A DNA stretch of 64,000 bases from positions 28,326 to 92,325 of the forward strand of contig CATAJQ010000035.1 of NCBI GenBank assembly GCA_949487135.1, in the 5' to 3' direction. The position numbers and the translations under genes were made by a program. The stretch's first letter is position 1; each line of letters begins with the position of its first letter. Of this stretch, positions 30,091 to 38,282 are shown in pieces. The notes beneath the pieces are model-generated. The model was not told the DNA's origin and did not search any database. It saw nothing but the letters and a program-made list of their open reading frames with translations. This DNA is from Cellvibrionales bacterium UBA7375 (GTDB lineage Bacteria; Pseudomonadota; Gammaproteobacteria; Pseudomonadales; Porticoccaceae).

Positions 30091-30107
30091 ATGTAATATT
30101 ATAACAT
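30091..30107. promoter_or_regulatory. Zur box 2, upstream of zur
   Basis: ATGTAATATTATAACAT is an imperfect palindrome (two mismatched pairs around the centre) 24 bases before the zur start codon. It matches the Zur consensus core and is 16/17 identical to box 1 in inverted orientation, with centres 83 bp apart. Confidence 0.7.
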
Positions 30108-30131
30108 CACTTACTAATTTGTAGCCATATC

Positions 30132-30629
30132 ATGTTAACTAACGCACGCTTAGTATATCAGCCACACGACCAAGTTCGCATACTTAATGCGGCTATTTCT
30201 CGCGCCCACGACATATGTGAGGCCGCCAATGTGCGCCTTACTCCAACCAGAGAAGCTATATTAAAGCTGTTGTGGCAAGGCCACCAGCCCATGGGTGCTT
30301 ATCAGCTTCAGCAGCAACTAGCTAAGGTGTCGGAAAAACCCATTGCACCCCCTACTATATACCGAGCCATTGAATTTCTAATAGATTTAGGCTTGGTCCA
30401 TCGCATTCATTCACTCAATGCATATATCGGCTGCCCTTTTCCTAGTAGCGAACACAGTAATATATTTATGATCTGTGAAAAATGTAACACTGTAGCTGAA
30501 GTTTCAGATAAAAGAGTTAATAATTTATTGGAAGCGATTACTGATAAAGTTGGCTTTAAGTTACATTCACAAACTATTGAGCTGTTTGGCCTGTGCCCAA
30601 ACTGCGAGCCCGGAGATAGTGATGAATAA
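30132..30629 (+). CDS. zur: Zinc uptake regulator Zur (Fur family)
   Basis: Zur represses zinc uptake genes when zinc is plentiful. The 165-residue protein has the Fur-type winged helix (NVRLTPTREAILKLLWQGHQPMGAYQLQQQL, PPTIYRAIEFLIDLGLVHRI) and a C-terminal dimer/metal domain with structural zinc Cys pairs CEKC and CPNC. Its location between znuA and znuCB marks it as Zur, not Fur. It overlaps znuC by eight bases, so translation is coupled. Two Zur boxes in the divergent region imply autoregulation. Confidence 0.94.
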   Translation: MLTNARLVYQPHDQVRILNAAISRAHDICEAANVRLTPTREAILKLLWQGHQPMGAYQLQQQLAKVSEKPIAPPTIYRAIEFLIDLGLVHRIHSLNAYIGCPFPSSEHSNIFMICEKCNTVAEVSDKRVNNLLEAITDKVGFKLHSQTIELFGLCPNCEPGDSDE

Positions 30630-31383
30630 CCGCTTAGTGCGCCTAAAATCGGTCAGCAAAACTTTTGCCGATAAGCCAATTTTACAAAATATATCGATGA
30701 CCATTAATCAAGGTGAAATTACTACCATTATTGGCCCTAATGGCGCCGGCAAGTCCTCGTTGATACGGATTATTCTTGGGCTTATATCACCAGATGAGGG
30801 AACCATAGAGACATCGACTAATTTAACTGTTGGCTATATGCCACAAAAGGTCAATATTGACCACACGCTACCAATTTCTACCTGTAGATTTTTACAGCTA
30901 GCTAACACTTCTCATGAGGAATGCCATAAAGCACTCGAATTAGTGGGAATACCAGAGATCAAAGACACCCCGTTTCATAAGCTTTCTGGCGGTGAAATGC
31001 AACGCGCCCTTCTAGCTAGATCTATTTTGCGCAAGCCCAACCTATTGGTTCTTGATGAGCCCGTTCAGGGTGTAGATTTCAGCGGCCAGAATGAGCTTTA
31101 TGGCCTGATTGGCAAGCTTAGATCTTCCCTAAACTGCGGCATTGTCATGGTTTCCCATGATTTACATCTAGTGATGTCGGCCACTGATCATGTTATCTGC
31201 CTCAATCATCATATTTGCTGTCAGGGCAAGCCTGAACAGGTGACCCAAGATCCTGCCTATGTGGATATATTTGGTGAAACTGCACTTTATAATCATCAGC
31301 ATAATCATCAACACAGCTTAAAAGGCGAGGTGCTTGATAGCGAAGGCGTTCATCGCCACGGGGAGGGGTGCCAACATGATTGA
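30622..31383 (+). CDS. znuC: Zinc ABC transporter ATP-binding protein ZnuC
   Basis: ZnuC powers zinc import through ZnuB. The protein of about 253 residues shows Walker A GPNGAGKSS, the ABC signature LSGGEMQRALLARS, Walker B NLLVLDEPVQGVD and the H-loop MVSHDLHLV. A C-terminal His-rich tail (HQHNHQHS, then HRHGEGCQHD) may sense or buffer zinc. ATG 30622, preceded by GGAG, is the right start. An in-frame upstream ATG at 30550 would lie deep in zur and add an unrelated leader. It overlaps znuB by eight bases. Confidence 0.95.
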   Translation: MNNRLVRLKSVSKTFADKPILQNISMTINQGEITTIIGPNGAGKSSLIRIILGLISPDEGTIETSTNLTVGYMPQKVNIDHTLPISTCRFLQLANTSHEECHKALELVGIPEIKDTPFHKLSGGEMQRALLARSILRKPNLLVLDEPVQGVDFSGQNELYGLIGKLRSSLNCGIVMVSHDLHLVMSATDHVICLNHHICCQGKPEQVTQDPAYVDIFGETALYNHQHNHQHSLKGEVLDSEGVHRHGEGCQHD

Positions 31384-32161
31384 TTTTCTTATCTATGCAC
31401 TGCTTGCTGGGCTTGGCGTAGCAGCGGTTGCAGGGCCTTTAGGTTGCTTTGTTGTATGGCGTCGAATGGCCTATTTTGGTGATACCCTAGCCCATAGCGC
31501 ACTGCTGGGAGTTGCGCTCGGTGTATTGTTAAATATAGATCTCGGTATAGCTGTAACTGCTGTCTGCCTATTAATGGCATTGGGGCTAGTCGCTCTCGAA
31601 CAACAGGGCGTATTGGCACTGGATACGCTATTGGGAATACTGTCCCATTCAGCACTAGCTGCCGGTCTAGTGGTTATTTCACTATTATCGGATATACGCG
31701 TCGACCTGATGTCGCTTTTATTTGGCGACTTATTATCAGTAACCATCGCAGACTTATGGGTTATCTACGCAGGAGCGAGCGTAGCTATTGTATTATTGGC
31801 CACACTGTGGAAATCCCTGATTAGTATAACGGTAGAGCCTGAGCTAGCTGCGGTTGAGGGGATCAATGTAACGCGCGTAAGAACTGCCTTAATGCTTATT
31901 ACTGCCTTGGTTATCGCTATTGCAATGAAAATTGTCGGCGTGTTATTGATCACTGCACTATTGATTATTCCGGCGGCCGCAGCTCGAAGAATATGTGCCA
32001 CACCTGAGTCTATGGCTATTATTGCCAGCTTGGGGGCAATGGCATCGGTTATTTCTGGCTTAGCAGCATCCTGGTATATAGATACTCCGGCTGGGCCGTC
32101 GATTGTTATTAGCGCCGCATTATTGTTTTGCTTATCACTGGGCTTTAAACAAAAGGGCTAG
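31376..32161 (+). CDS. znuB: Zinc ABC transporter permease ZnuB
   Basis: ZnuB is the inner-membrane channel of the zinc importer. The protein of about 261 residues has seven or more hydrophobic helices and the family segments GCFVVWRRMAYFGDTLAHSALLGVALG near the N-terminus and ALLIIPAAAARRI in the second half. ATG 31376, with GGGGAGGGG upstream, gives the standard N-terminus (MIDFLIYALLAGLGVAAVAGP). In-frame ATG 31334 inside znuC is less likely. It is the last gene of zur-znuC-znuB and converges on an antiparallel gene remnant. Confidence 0.95.
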   Translation: MIDFLIYALLAGLGVAAVAGPLGCFVVWRRMAYFGDTLAHSALLGVALGVLLNIDLGIAVTAVCLLMALGLVALEQQGVLALDTLLGILSHSALAAGLVVISLLSDIRVDLMSLLFGDLLSVTIADLWVIYAGASVAIVLLATLWKSLISITVEPELAAVEGINVTRVRTALMLITALVIAIAMKIVGVLLITALLIIPAAAARRICATPESMAIIASLGAMASVISGLAASWYIDTPAGPSIVISAALLFCLSLGFKQKG

Positions 32162-32182
32162 ATTTTTCTCAGGCATAGAAAG

Positions 32183-32326
32183 CTATAAGCTTTTGAGTCC
32201 TGCCACCAAATTTGGCCAAACTTCATCTGCACAGCTACTGTGGTGATCGGCATTAAATTGATCGGCATCTAAGAGAATCTTTCTGCCAACCCTGCGGCCA
32301 TAGCGGCCAGCCCACTGATCAAACAG
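32183..32326 (-). pseudogene. C-terminal remnant of an unidentified minus-strand gene
   Basis: A 47-codon open frame on the minus strand reads LFDQWAGRYGRRVGRKILL, then DADQFNADHHSSCADEVWP and NLVAGLKSL before TAG at 32185-32183. Composition and codon choice look like real coding sequence of this genome, but there is no start region: it runs straight into the truncated waaA. I cannot name the family. The simplest view is that one deletion removed the 5' part of this gene together with the 5' part of the divergent waaA. Confidence 0.4.
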
Positions 32327-33379
32327 CTAATGGCTAAGTTTTCTGAGCATAGCATTACTATCACCTGTAACACCCCAACTGGATCTGAACAAATTGCTAA
32401 AATCTTTGGCAATTCAGTGCAACAGCTTTATTTGCCGCTTGATTTTCACGGAAGTGTAAAACGCTTTCTAAATAAACTTCAGCCTGCGGCAATTATTATC
32501 CTTGAAACTGAGTTGTGGCCTAATCTAATTCTGCAAGCCAAGCAACGGCAAATACCGGTGCTAGTGGTAAATGCAAGACTGTCTGAAAAATCACTCAAAG
32601 GCTACCAGCTTTTTGGCCCCCTCAGCCGCGAGCTAATGCGCTCAATCACTCTATTAGCAGGACATAACCAAGCGGATGTTGAGCGCTTTAAGCGGTTAGG
32701 CTTAGAGGATTCTCAGTCTAGCGTTGTCGGATCGATTAAATTTGATATTCAGCTGTCCGAGCAAGTAAAACATAGCGCGCAGCAGTTAAAACAAGCAATC
32801 AATAACTATGATTTTGTCTGGGTAGCCGGCTCGACCCACCCGGGCGAACATGAGCAAATCATTGCGGCTCATAAATTACTTTGCAGCAGCCGCAAGAAAA
32901 GCTTGTTAATCATTGCACCTCGTCACCCCGAGCAATTCGACCCAATCGCGGCATTACTCAGCGATGAAGATATCGCTTTTGCTCGCTGGAGTTCTCGGGA
33001 TCTAGTCGATCAGCCGATTTTACTAGCTGATACTATGGGTGAGATGCTGACCTTTTTTGGCGCTGCAAATTGCGCATTTATCGGCGGTAGCTTAATCGAC
33101 CGCGGCGGGCATAACCCACTGGAGGCTGCGGCTTTGGGTATACCAGTGATCACCGGTCCAAGCTATTATAATTTTCAGCATATTTTCCCACAGCTAATCG
33201 CCAATAATGGCTGTACTAAAGTTAATGACTATTCGGCATTGTGTAATCAATTAGCTGTGTATGCCAACTCACCGGAACAAGCTAGGCTAGATGGCAAGGA
33301 GGCATTAAAGATTGTACAAAGCAATTCTGGCGCTATTGAGAAAACACTTAGTATGCTCGAACCACACCTTTCAACGTAG
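32297..33379 (+). pseudogene. waaA: 5'-truncated Kdo transferase WaaA
   Basis: WaaA adds Kdo to lipid A precursor at the inner membrane. The homologous frame begins abruptly around 32297 with AIAASPLIKQLMAKF and continues CNTPTGSEQIAKIFG, ETELWPNLILQAKQRQIPVLVVNARL, and the GT-B C-terminal half with STHPGEHEQI, APRHPEQF and GGSLIDRGGHNPLEAAALG. Intact WaaA is about 420 residues. Here the first roughly 70, including the membrane anchor, the general-base Glu and the SVGE motif, are missing, with an in-frame stop at 32270. The first possible ATG is 32330. A functional copy should exist elsewhere if lipid A is made normally. Confidence 0.8.
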
Positions 33380-33381
33380 AC

Positions 33382-34026
33382 TTAGAACTTACTAGTTCCA
33401 TTGATAGAACGCCACGTTCTGCGCATAGTAATCTCTGTGTGAGGGGCCTTAAAGAAGCCGTGGTAATGTCCCATAGGGTTGATCAAAATCAATTGGGTGC
33501 TGTGATCAACCGTATAGTCATCGCCGCTTAGAGGTACTTGATTGTAGGCCACATTAAGCTCGGCCGTTAGACGGCGAATCAAATGCTTATTGCCAGTGAC
33601 TCCGGTAAACTCTGAGTTAAAGTAGGGCACATATTCTGCTAGCTTTTCAACCGTATCGCGCTCAGGGTCGAGCGAAATCATTACCACCTGCAATAGCTCC
33701 TTCTCACTGTCTTTTAGCTTGCTGTAAGTGTCGTTTAGCATAGCCAAGGTAGTAGGGCAGATATCCGGGCAATGGGTAAAACCAAAGAAAACGATAGTCC
33801 AAATACCCTGCATTCGGGCAATATTAAATAGATCTCCACGATGATCCTGTAATTCAAAGTCGCTAAAAATTCTCGGCTGGTCTAAAACAATTGCGCCATT
33901 AATTTGCAGCTCATCTTTGGACATAATCACTGGCTGACTAATACGCCATGTAAAGCCATAAACAACCAATAATATAAAGGCAATGATGGCCACAATGGTT
34001 AGTCTAATTCTGTTTTTTTGTTCCAT
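33382..34026 (-). CDS. SCO1/SenC-family copper chaperone
   Basis: SCO proteins deliver copper to the CuA site of cytochrome c oxidase subunit II. The protein of about 214 residues has one N-terminal membrane helix (LTIVAIIAFILLVVYGF) and a thioredoxin fold with the copper-binding FTHCPDICPTTLAML Cys pair and the later His in TVDHSTQLILI. I chose ATG 34026 over an in-frame start 18 bases upstream. It is the last gene of the surf1-cyoE-sco group and 29 bases after cyoE, matching the Pseudomonas cox locus. Confidence 0.93.
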   Translation of the reverse strand: MEQKNRIRLTIVAIIAFILLVVYGFTWRISQPVIMSKDELQINGAIVLDQPRIFSDFELQDHRGDLFNIARMQGIWTIVFFGFTHCPDICPTTLAMLNDTYSKLKDSEKELLQVVMISLDPERDTVEKLAEYVPYFNSEFTGVTGNKHLIRRLTAELNVAYNQVPLSGDDYTVDHSTQLILINPMGHYHGFFKAPHTEITMRRTWRSINGTSKF

Positions 34027-34055
34027 ATTGATCAAACCGAGCAAGTAAAATTAAA

Positions 34056-34952
34056 TTAAATAGCGACCGACGGCACTAGATAGTGGTCGAGAAGCATAAT
34101 GGCAAACAGCACCATCAAATAAATAATGGAGTATTTAAAGGTTCTCATGCCGGAATCCTTATTCAGCCACATCAGAGCGGAATAGAATAAAAATCCTGCG
34201 CCTAAAATTAGACATCCGGCTAAATATAACCAACCAAAAAGACCGGTTAGATAGGGCATAACTGTTACCACTATAAGCATAAGGGTATACAGCACGATAT
34301 TAATTTTGGTGTAAGTGTCACCGTGGGTCACGGGTAACATCGGGATATCTGCCTTGGCATATTCTTCTTTGCGATGCAGAGCCAATGCCCAAAAATGTGG
34401 TGGCGTCCAAGCAAAGATAATTAAAACCAATAAGAGCGCGTTGTAGTGGATCTCTCCTGTTACGGCCACCCAACCCAATAGCGGGGGAGCAGCCCCAGCG
34501 AGGCCGCCAATCACAATATTTTGCGGTGTAGCGCGCTTTAAATACATGGTGTAAATAAAGGCATAACCAATTAAGGATGCTAGGGTTAGCCACGCTGTTA
34601 ATACATTGGTAAACAACACCAATACGACTATTCCAAGCAGTCCAATGATTAGCGCAAAAGTAATAGCTTGATTGGGACTCAGGCGACCTTTAGCAATAGG
34701 TCGGTTTGCTGTGCGCGCCATCTTTTCATCAATATGTCGATCAACCACATGATTGACTGCTGCTGCTGCGCCAGCGCAAAGAGCAATACCAAGGTTGCCA
34801 AACACTAATATATCGACAGGCACAGCACCAGGAGTCGCCAATAGCATGCCAATCACCGACGTAAGAAGCATCAGTGCCACCACATTGGGCTTGCACAGCT
34901 CTAAATAGTCTCGCCAACTAATTGCAGTTTGATTGTCTATGTTTGAATCCAA
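34056..34952 (-). CDS. cyoE: Protoheme IX farnesyltransferase (heme O synthase)
   Basis: CyoE/CtaB attaches a farnesyl group to heme B to give heme O. The 298-residue UbiA-family membrane protein shows the prenyl-diphosphate-binding [19 protein letters not shown] region followed by IAKGRLSP, and [19 protein letters not shown]. The start is an unusual TTG at 34952, supported by GGAGA eight bases upstream. Heme A synthase (ctaA), its expected upstream partner in this cluster, is absent. Confidence 0.94.
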   Translation of the reverse strand: MDSNIDNQTAISWRDYLELCKPNVVALMLLTSVIGMLLATPGAVPVDILVFGNLGIALCAGAAAAVNHVVDRHIDEKMARTANRPIAKGRLSPNQAITFALIIGLLGIVVLVLFTNVLTAWLTLASLIGYAFIYTMYLKRATPQNIVIGGLAGAAPPLLGWVAVTGEIHYNALLLVLIIFAWTPPHFWALALHRKEEYAKADIPMLPVTHGDTYTKINIVLYTLMLIVVTVMPYLTGLFGWLYLAGCLILGAGFLFYSALMWLNKDSGMRTFKYSIIYLMVLFAIMLLDHYLVPSVAI

Positions 34953-34986
34953 CCTATTCTCCGAATAAACGATTTAAATCGCTAAA

Positions 34987-35598
34987 TTAACGATCAGGGG
35001 AGTATTTTAACAGATGTTTAAGGTCATCAAGCAGTCCATTCGCATCATTGTCTGCAGTAAAGTACAGAATCGCCTTACTATCTGGCGTTACTACAAAATA
35101 TCGGGTGCTTGCCATATCCCAATCTGCGGAGTTATTTATCAAAAGCTGTTTAAACTGGTCCGTATCAAGATCCGCTAACTGCAAAAATGGGTGTTGTTCA
35201 GTTAACCACTGCTCATCCATTACCTGATTGGGGCCCTGAAGAAAAATCCGCTGTACGCGACCTGTGTATTTACCCAACAACATATGAATCTGGCGAGTAT
35301 TTAGCAGAATATCCTCGCACGTCTGATCACAGTAATTACCGCCGACAATCACAATTTGCCATTTCGGCTTCTCTAACGCAGGAAGGGCCGTTAGTGCTGC
35401 GCTGACATCCAGTGCTGGCTTGACTAACTGGCCCTGATTAGTGGTGCCAAACATTTCAATCATTTTTTGACGCTGCTCTTCCGTCTTTGGCACCATAAGG
35501 AAGCCGAATGCGATAACACCAAAGACAATGATCAACATTAACCAAATTTGATACCTGAAGCCTTTTTGTTTTGCTGTTAATGACTGCTGATCTGACAT
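34987..35598 (-). CDS. Cox-cluster membrane protein with SCO/thioredoxin-like domain
   Basis: This 203-residue protein occupies the position of the uncharacterised gene between surf1 and ctaA in the Pseudomonas cox cluster. It has one N-terminal membrane helix (IWLMLIIVFGVIAFGFLMV) and a periplasmic thioredoxin-like domain with a NYCDQTCEDIL Cys-x3-Cys motif resembling the SCO copper site. A role in oxidase assembly or copper handling is inferred from location and motif. It begins 17 bases after the surf1 stop and ends 34 bases before cyoE. Confidence 0.75.
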   Translation of the reverse strand: MSDQQSLTAKQKGFRYQIWLMLIIVFGVIAFGFLMVPKTEEQRQKMIEMFGTTNQGQLVKPALDVSAALTALPALEKPKWQIVIVGGNYCDQTCEDILLNTRQIHMLLGKYTGRVQRIFLQGPNQVMDEQWLTEQHPFLQLADLDTDQFKQLLINNSADWDMASTRYFVVTPDSKAILYFTADNDANGLLDDLKHLLKYSPDR

Positions 35599-35615
35599 AA
35601 TTTATTCCTGTAATC

Positions 35616-36374
35616 TTATTGATGTTTTTTTCTAAGCCAACTGACCACATTGGAATTAGCAATAATGGTCATTATGAGCAATGTGAACGCCATGGCGAAC
35701 CACTGCACCGCATAGCCCACGTGCTTTTCTGGCTGAACCGCCACCGTGGTCCAACCGGTTTTAAGCGCACCCGGCGAGTCTTGATCTAGGCGCAACTGAT
35801 AGGGCAAAAAAGACTCCCCAAACAGCTCTTCTGCTCGCTCTAAGGTAATCCAACCAACGCGGCTAGGCCATTGTTGAACTTTCCTAATACCGTCATCTAA
35901 ACGGTAACCGCCTTTTAGAGCGTGATACAGGTAGCCGCGCAATTGCACGTTGTCGGCTATAGTTGGAATTTCCGGCAATAGTTCACGATCCAAAGAGGCC
36001 TCTATCCAACCTCGATTAATCAATAATTTTTCGCTCAGCCCAGATACTGTAACTGGCTGTAATATTTCATAACCCGGACGCCCGTTCTTAACCCTGTTGT
36101 CGAGAATAATAACGCGCTGATTATCGACTGTGCCGCGTATCCACGCCAACCGATACTGATGATCTTCGCCAGAGGCTAGCTGCTCAGGGCTAATCACTGG
36201 GGGTAACTGTTGATTGTGCGCATGATGATCAACAATCTGTTGTTTTTCGTCACCACGCTCCAATTGCCAAAAACCAAGACTAAGCAATAAGGGCATCATT
36301 AATAGCGAGAATACCAATAATTTAGCGTTAGGCTGCCATTTAAAGCTATTTGTTTTTTGAGCCGAGCCAGTCAT
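35616..36374 (-). CDS. SURF1 family cytochrome oxidase assembly protein
   Basis: SURF1 helps insert heme into subunit I of cytochrome c oxidase. The 252-residue protein has the expected two membrane helices, one near the N-terminus (LLVFSLLMMPLLLSLGFWQLERGDEKQ) and one near the C-terminus (GYAVQWFAMAFTLLIMTIIA), with a soluble domain containing NRGWIEASLDRELLPEIP. It is the first gene of the surf1-unknown-cyoE-sco unit. A DUF2909 gene runs divergently from just upstream, so this unit must have its own promoter near 36375-36413. Confidence 0.92.
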   Translation of the reverse strand: MTGSAQKTNSFKWQPNAKLLVFSLLMMPLLLSLGFWQLERGDEKQQIVDHHAHNQQLPPVISPEQLASGEDHQYRLAWIRGTVDNQRVIILDNRVKNGRPGYEILQPVTVSGLSEKLLINRGWIEASLDRELLPEIPTIADNVQLRGYLYHALKGGYRLDDGIRKVQQWPSRVGWITLERAEELFGESFLPYQLRLDQDSPGALKTGWTTVAVQPEKHVGYAVQWFAMAFTLLIMTIIANSNVVSWLRKKHQ

Positions 36375-36413
36375 CTGTGGTTAAATGTTCCTATCACAAC
36401 AATGGATTAAATC

Positions 36414-36677
36414 ATGTTACTAAAAGTAATCATTATCATCTTATTTATCGGTGTCGTCGCCAGCTTATTTGGCGGACTTAACTTCCTAGTTAAAGATATG
36501 GGAAACACCAACAAGCGAGTACTTTACGCATTAGGCATAAGAATTGGCCTTGCGGCCTTACTTATTGCTTGTGTTGTCTATGGCACCTACAGTGGTCAAC
36601 TAAACAGCACCGCACCCTGGGATCGGCAACTACATCCAGAAAATACTGCACCCTATCAAGCAACCCCACAAAATTAA
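36414..36677 (+). CDS. DUF2909 twin-transmembrane protein
   Basis: This 87-residue protein has two hydrophobic helices (LKVIIIILFIGVVASLFGGLNFLV and IRIGLAALLIACVVYGTYSG) separated by KDMGNTNKRVLYALGIR, the pattern of the DUF2909 family found beside gammaproteobacterial cox genes. Function is unknown. A role around the oxidase is inferred only from location. It is on the strand opposite to all other cox genes, convergent with coxC across a bidirectional terminator. Confidence 0.8.
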   Translation: MLLKVIIIILFIGVVASLFGGLNFLVKDMGNTNKRVLYALGIRIGLAALLIACVVYGTYSGQLNSTAPWDRQLHPENTAPYQATPQN

Positions 36678-36688
36678 CCCGTTAAACC

Positions 36689-36717
36689 AAAAACGGCCAG
36701 GCAATGCCCGGCCGTTT
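36689..36717. terminator. Bidirectional terminator between DUF2909 gene and coxC
   Basis: CGGCCAGGC at 36693-36701 pairs with GCCCGGCCG at 36705-36713 (one A-C mismatch, loop AAT), flanked by an A-run on the left and a TTTT run on the right. It can end both the plus-strand DUF2909 transcript and the minus-strand coxBA-cox11-coxC transcript, separating the oxidase subunits from the assembly genes. Confidence 0.85.
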
Positions 36718-36735
36718 TGTTCAAGCTCTGCCTTT

Positions 36736-37680
36736 TTACGCCAAAACGTAAACAAACAAGAATAGTCCAACCCAAACCACATCGACAAAGTGCCAATACC
36801 AAGATGAGGCTTCAAAGCCGAACTGGTCTTCATGGCTAAAGTGCCCTTTAAGGCCACGTAACCACTGCACTAATAGCATACAGGTTCCAAGTGTCACGTG
36901 GGCGCCGTGGAAACCGGTAAGTAGGAAGAACGTAGTTCCATAGATACCTGTCTCAAGGGTTAAACCCATATGCTGGTAGGCATGGACGTACTCTTCGGCT
37001 TGTAAGAACAAGAAGAAAATACCAAGAGCAACAGTGATGCCTAACCAGGTATTAAACTTCTTGCGGTTATCATTCTTAAGTGCCGTATGGGCAATATGCA
37101 CAGTCACACTTGAAGTCATAAGAACAATGGTATTCCACAGTGGCAGCCAGCTTAAAAGGTTGCTCCATCCGGGGAAATTCATATTTTGTTCAGGGCCTTT
37201 GAACTGCGCCGCATCACCGTTGGCCATTTGATCTGGTGTCACCATTACCGGCCACTCAGCCTGATAGCCCGGCCATAGGATTTCATTGTTAGCTGCCGCG
37301 GCATCGGTAGGGGAATCATCAAACCAGCCAACAGCGGCTTCACCGCCCAACCAAGAATTTGCAAACACACGAACATAGAATAGGGCGCCGAAGAAAGCGG
37401 CAAAGAACATTACTTCAGAGAAAATAAACCAAAGCATACCCAATACATAGGATTTTTTAAGCTGATCATTGGCAAGACCTTGCATATTTTCATCAATAAC
37501 AATGCTCCACCACTTGTACATGACCAGTGCCATAATCAATAGACCGATTAGGAAAATTGTTGGCGAACCACCCTCAATTACCCAACTAGCAGCACCAAAC
37601 GCTAAAGTACCCATACCGGTTGCGGTAATAATTGGCAACTTACTTTGCTCTGGTACGTAATAATTACCTTCTGTAGACAT
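36736..37680 (-). CDS. coxC: Cytochrome c oxidase subunit III
   Basis: Subunit III is an integral part of heme-copper oxidases. The protein of about 314 residues shows the expected multiple membrane helices and family segments WFIFSEVMFFAAFFGALFYVR, LTGFHGAHVTLGTCMLLVQWLRG and the terminal SSWYWHFVDVVWVGLFLFVY. ATG 37680, with GGAGAA upstream, is preferred over the TTG one codon earlier. It is the last gene of the coxB-coxA-cox11-coxC operon. Confidence 0.96.
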   Translation of the reverse strand: MSTEGNYYVPEQSKLPIITATGMGTLAFGAASWVIEGGSPTIFLIGLLIMALVMYKWWSIVIDENMQGLANDQLKKSYVLGMLWFIFSEVMFFAAFFGALFYVRVFANSWLGGEAAVGWFDDSPTDAAAANNEILWPGYQAEWPVMVTPDQMANGDAAQFKGPEQNMNFPGWSNLLSWLPLWNTIVLMTSSVTVHIAHTALKNDNRKKFNTWLGITVALGIFFLFLQAEEYVHAYQHMGLTLETGIYGTTFFLLTGFHGAHVTLGTCMLLVQWLRGLKGHFSHEDQFGFEASSWYWHFVDVVWVGLFLFVYVLA

Positions 37681-37725
37681 CAATGTTCTCCATTTCTTAA
37701 CTTAACGCCATATCTGGCTTGTAAG

Positions 37726-38274
37726 TTACTGTATTTGTGAGATCGATAACGCTGTACGATCTGTTATATCAAATAATGTATAAGATAATGTGACTGTATT
37801 CACACTATCCGGTAAATCTGGGTCCAGTATAAATACTAAGCCCAATTCAGCCTGTTCACCTGCCGCCAACGGCTGATTATCAAAACAAAAGCAGGCTGTC
37901 TTATGAAAATAATCCGCTGCATTATTGGGCAATACATTGGGTATTGCCTGTGCAACCATATTTTCACCAGTGGTGTTATGAGCGAAAAAGTTAACCGCTC
38001 TAGATTCGCCTGGGTGAACAACAACGCTGTATTCCATCGGATAAAATTCCCATGGCATTTCTGCGTTATTGGCCGCCACAAACTGCACTTCCACCTGCCG
38101 TGAGGTATCTACTCGCACCTCAACCGCTTCATATTTACCGTCTGTTCTACCGCCAATACCCGTGATCTCACAGAAGAGATCATAGAGCGGCGGTAGGACA
38201 AATACCGCAAATAAAAACATAGCCACCGCCAATGCCAATAACTTGGCGAGCAGTGTGCGATGGCTAGTTTGCAT
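37726..38274 (-). CDS. Cytochrome c oxidase assembly protein CtaG/Cox11
   Basis: Cox11 delivers copper to the CuB site of subunit I. The protein of about 182 residues has a single N-terminal membrane helix (LLALAVAMFLFAVFVLPPLYDLFCEITGIGG) and the family's copper-binding FHKTACFCFDNQPL motif. ATG 38274 is chosen over a TTG two codons earlier. It sits between coxA and coxC as in Pseudomonas, with about eight bases after the coxA stop. Confidence 0.95.
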   Translation of the reverse strand: MQTSHRTLLAKLLALAVAMFLFAVFVLPPLYDLFCEITGIGGRTDGKYEAVEVRVDTSRQVEVQFVAANNAEMPWEFYPMEYSVVVHPGESRAVNFFAHNTTGENMVAQAIPNVLPNNAADYFHKTACFCFDNQPLAAGEQAELGLVFILDPDLPDSVNTVTLSYTLFDITDRTALSISQIQ

Positions 38275-38282
38275 AACCAATA

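Noticed and set aside
30550..30621. Longer N-terminus of znuC starting inside zur
   Set aside because: It would be unrelated to ABC proteins, and ATG 30622 has a good ribosome binding site and the standard start.
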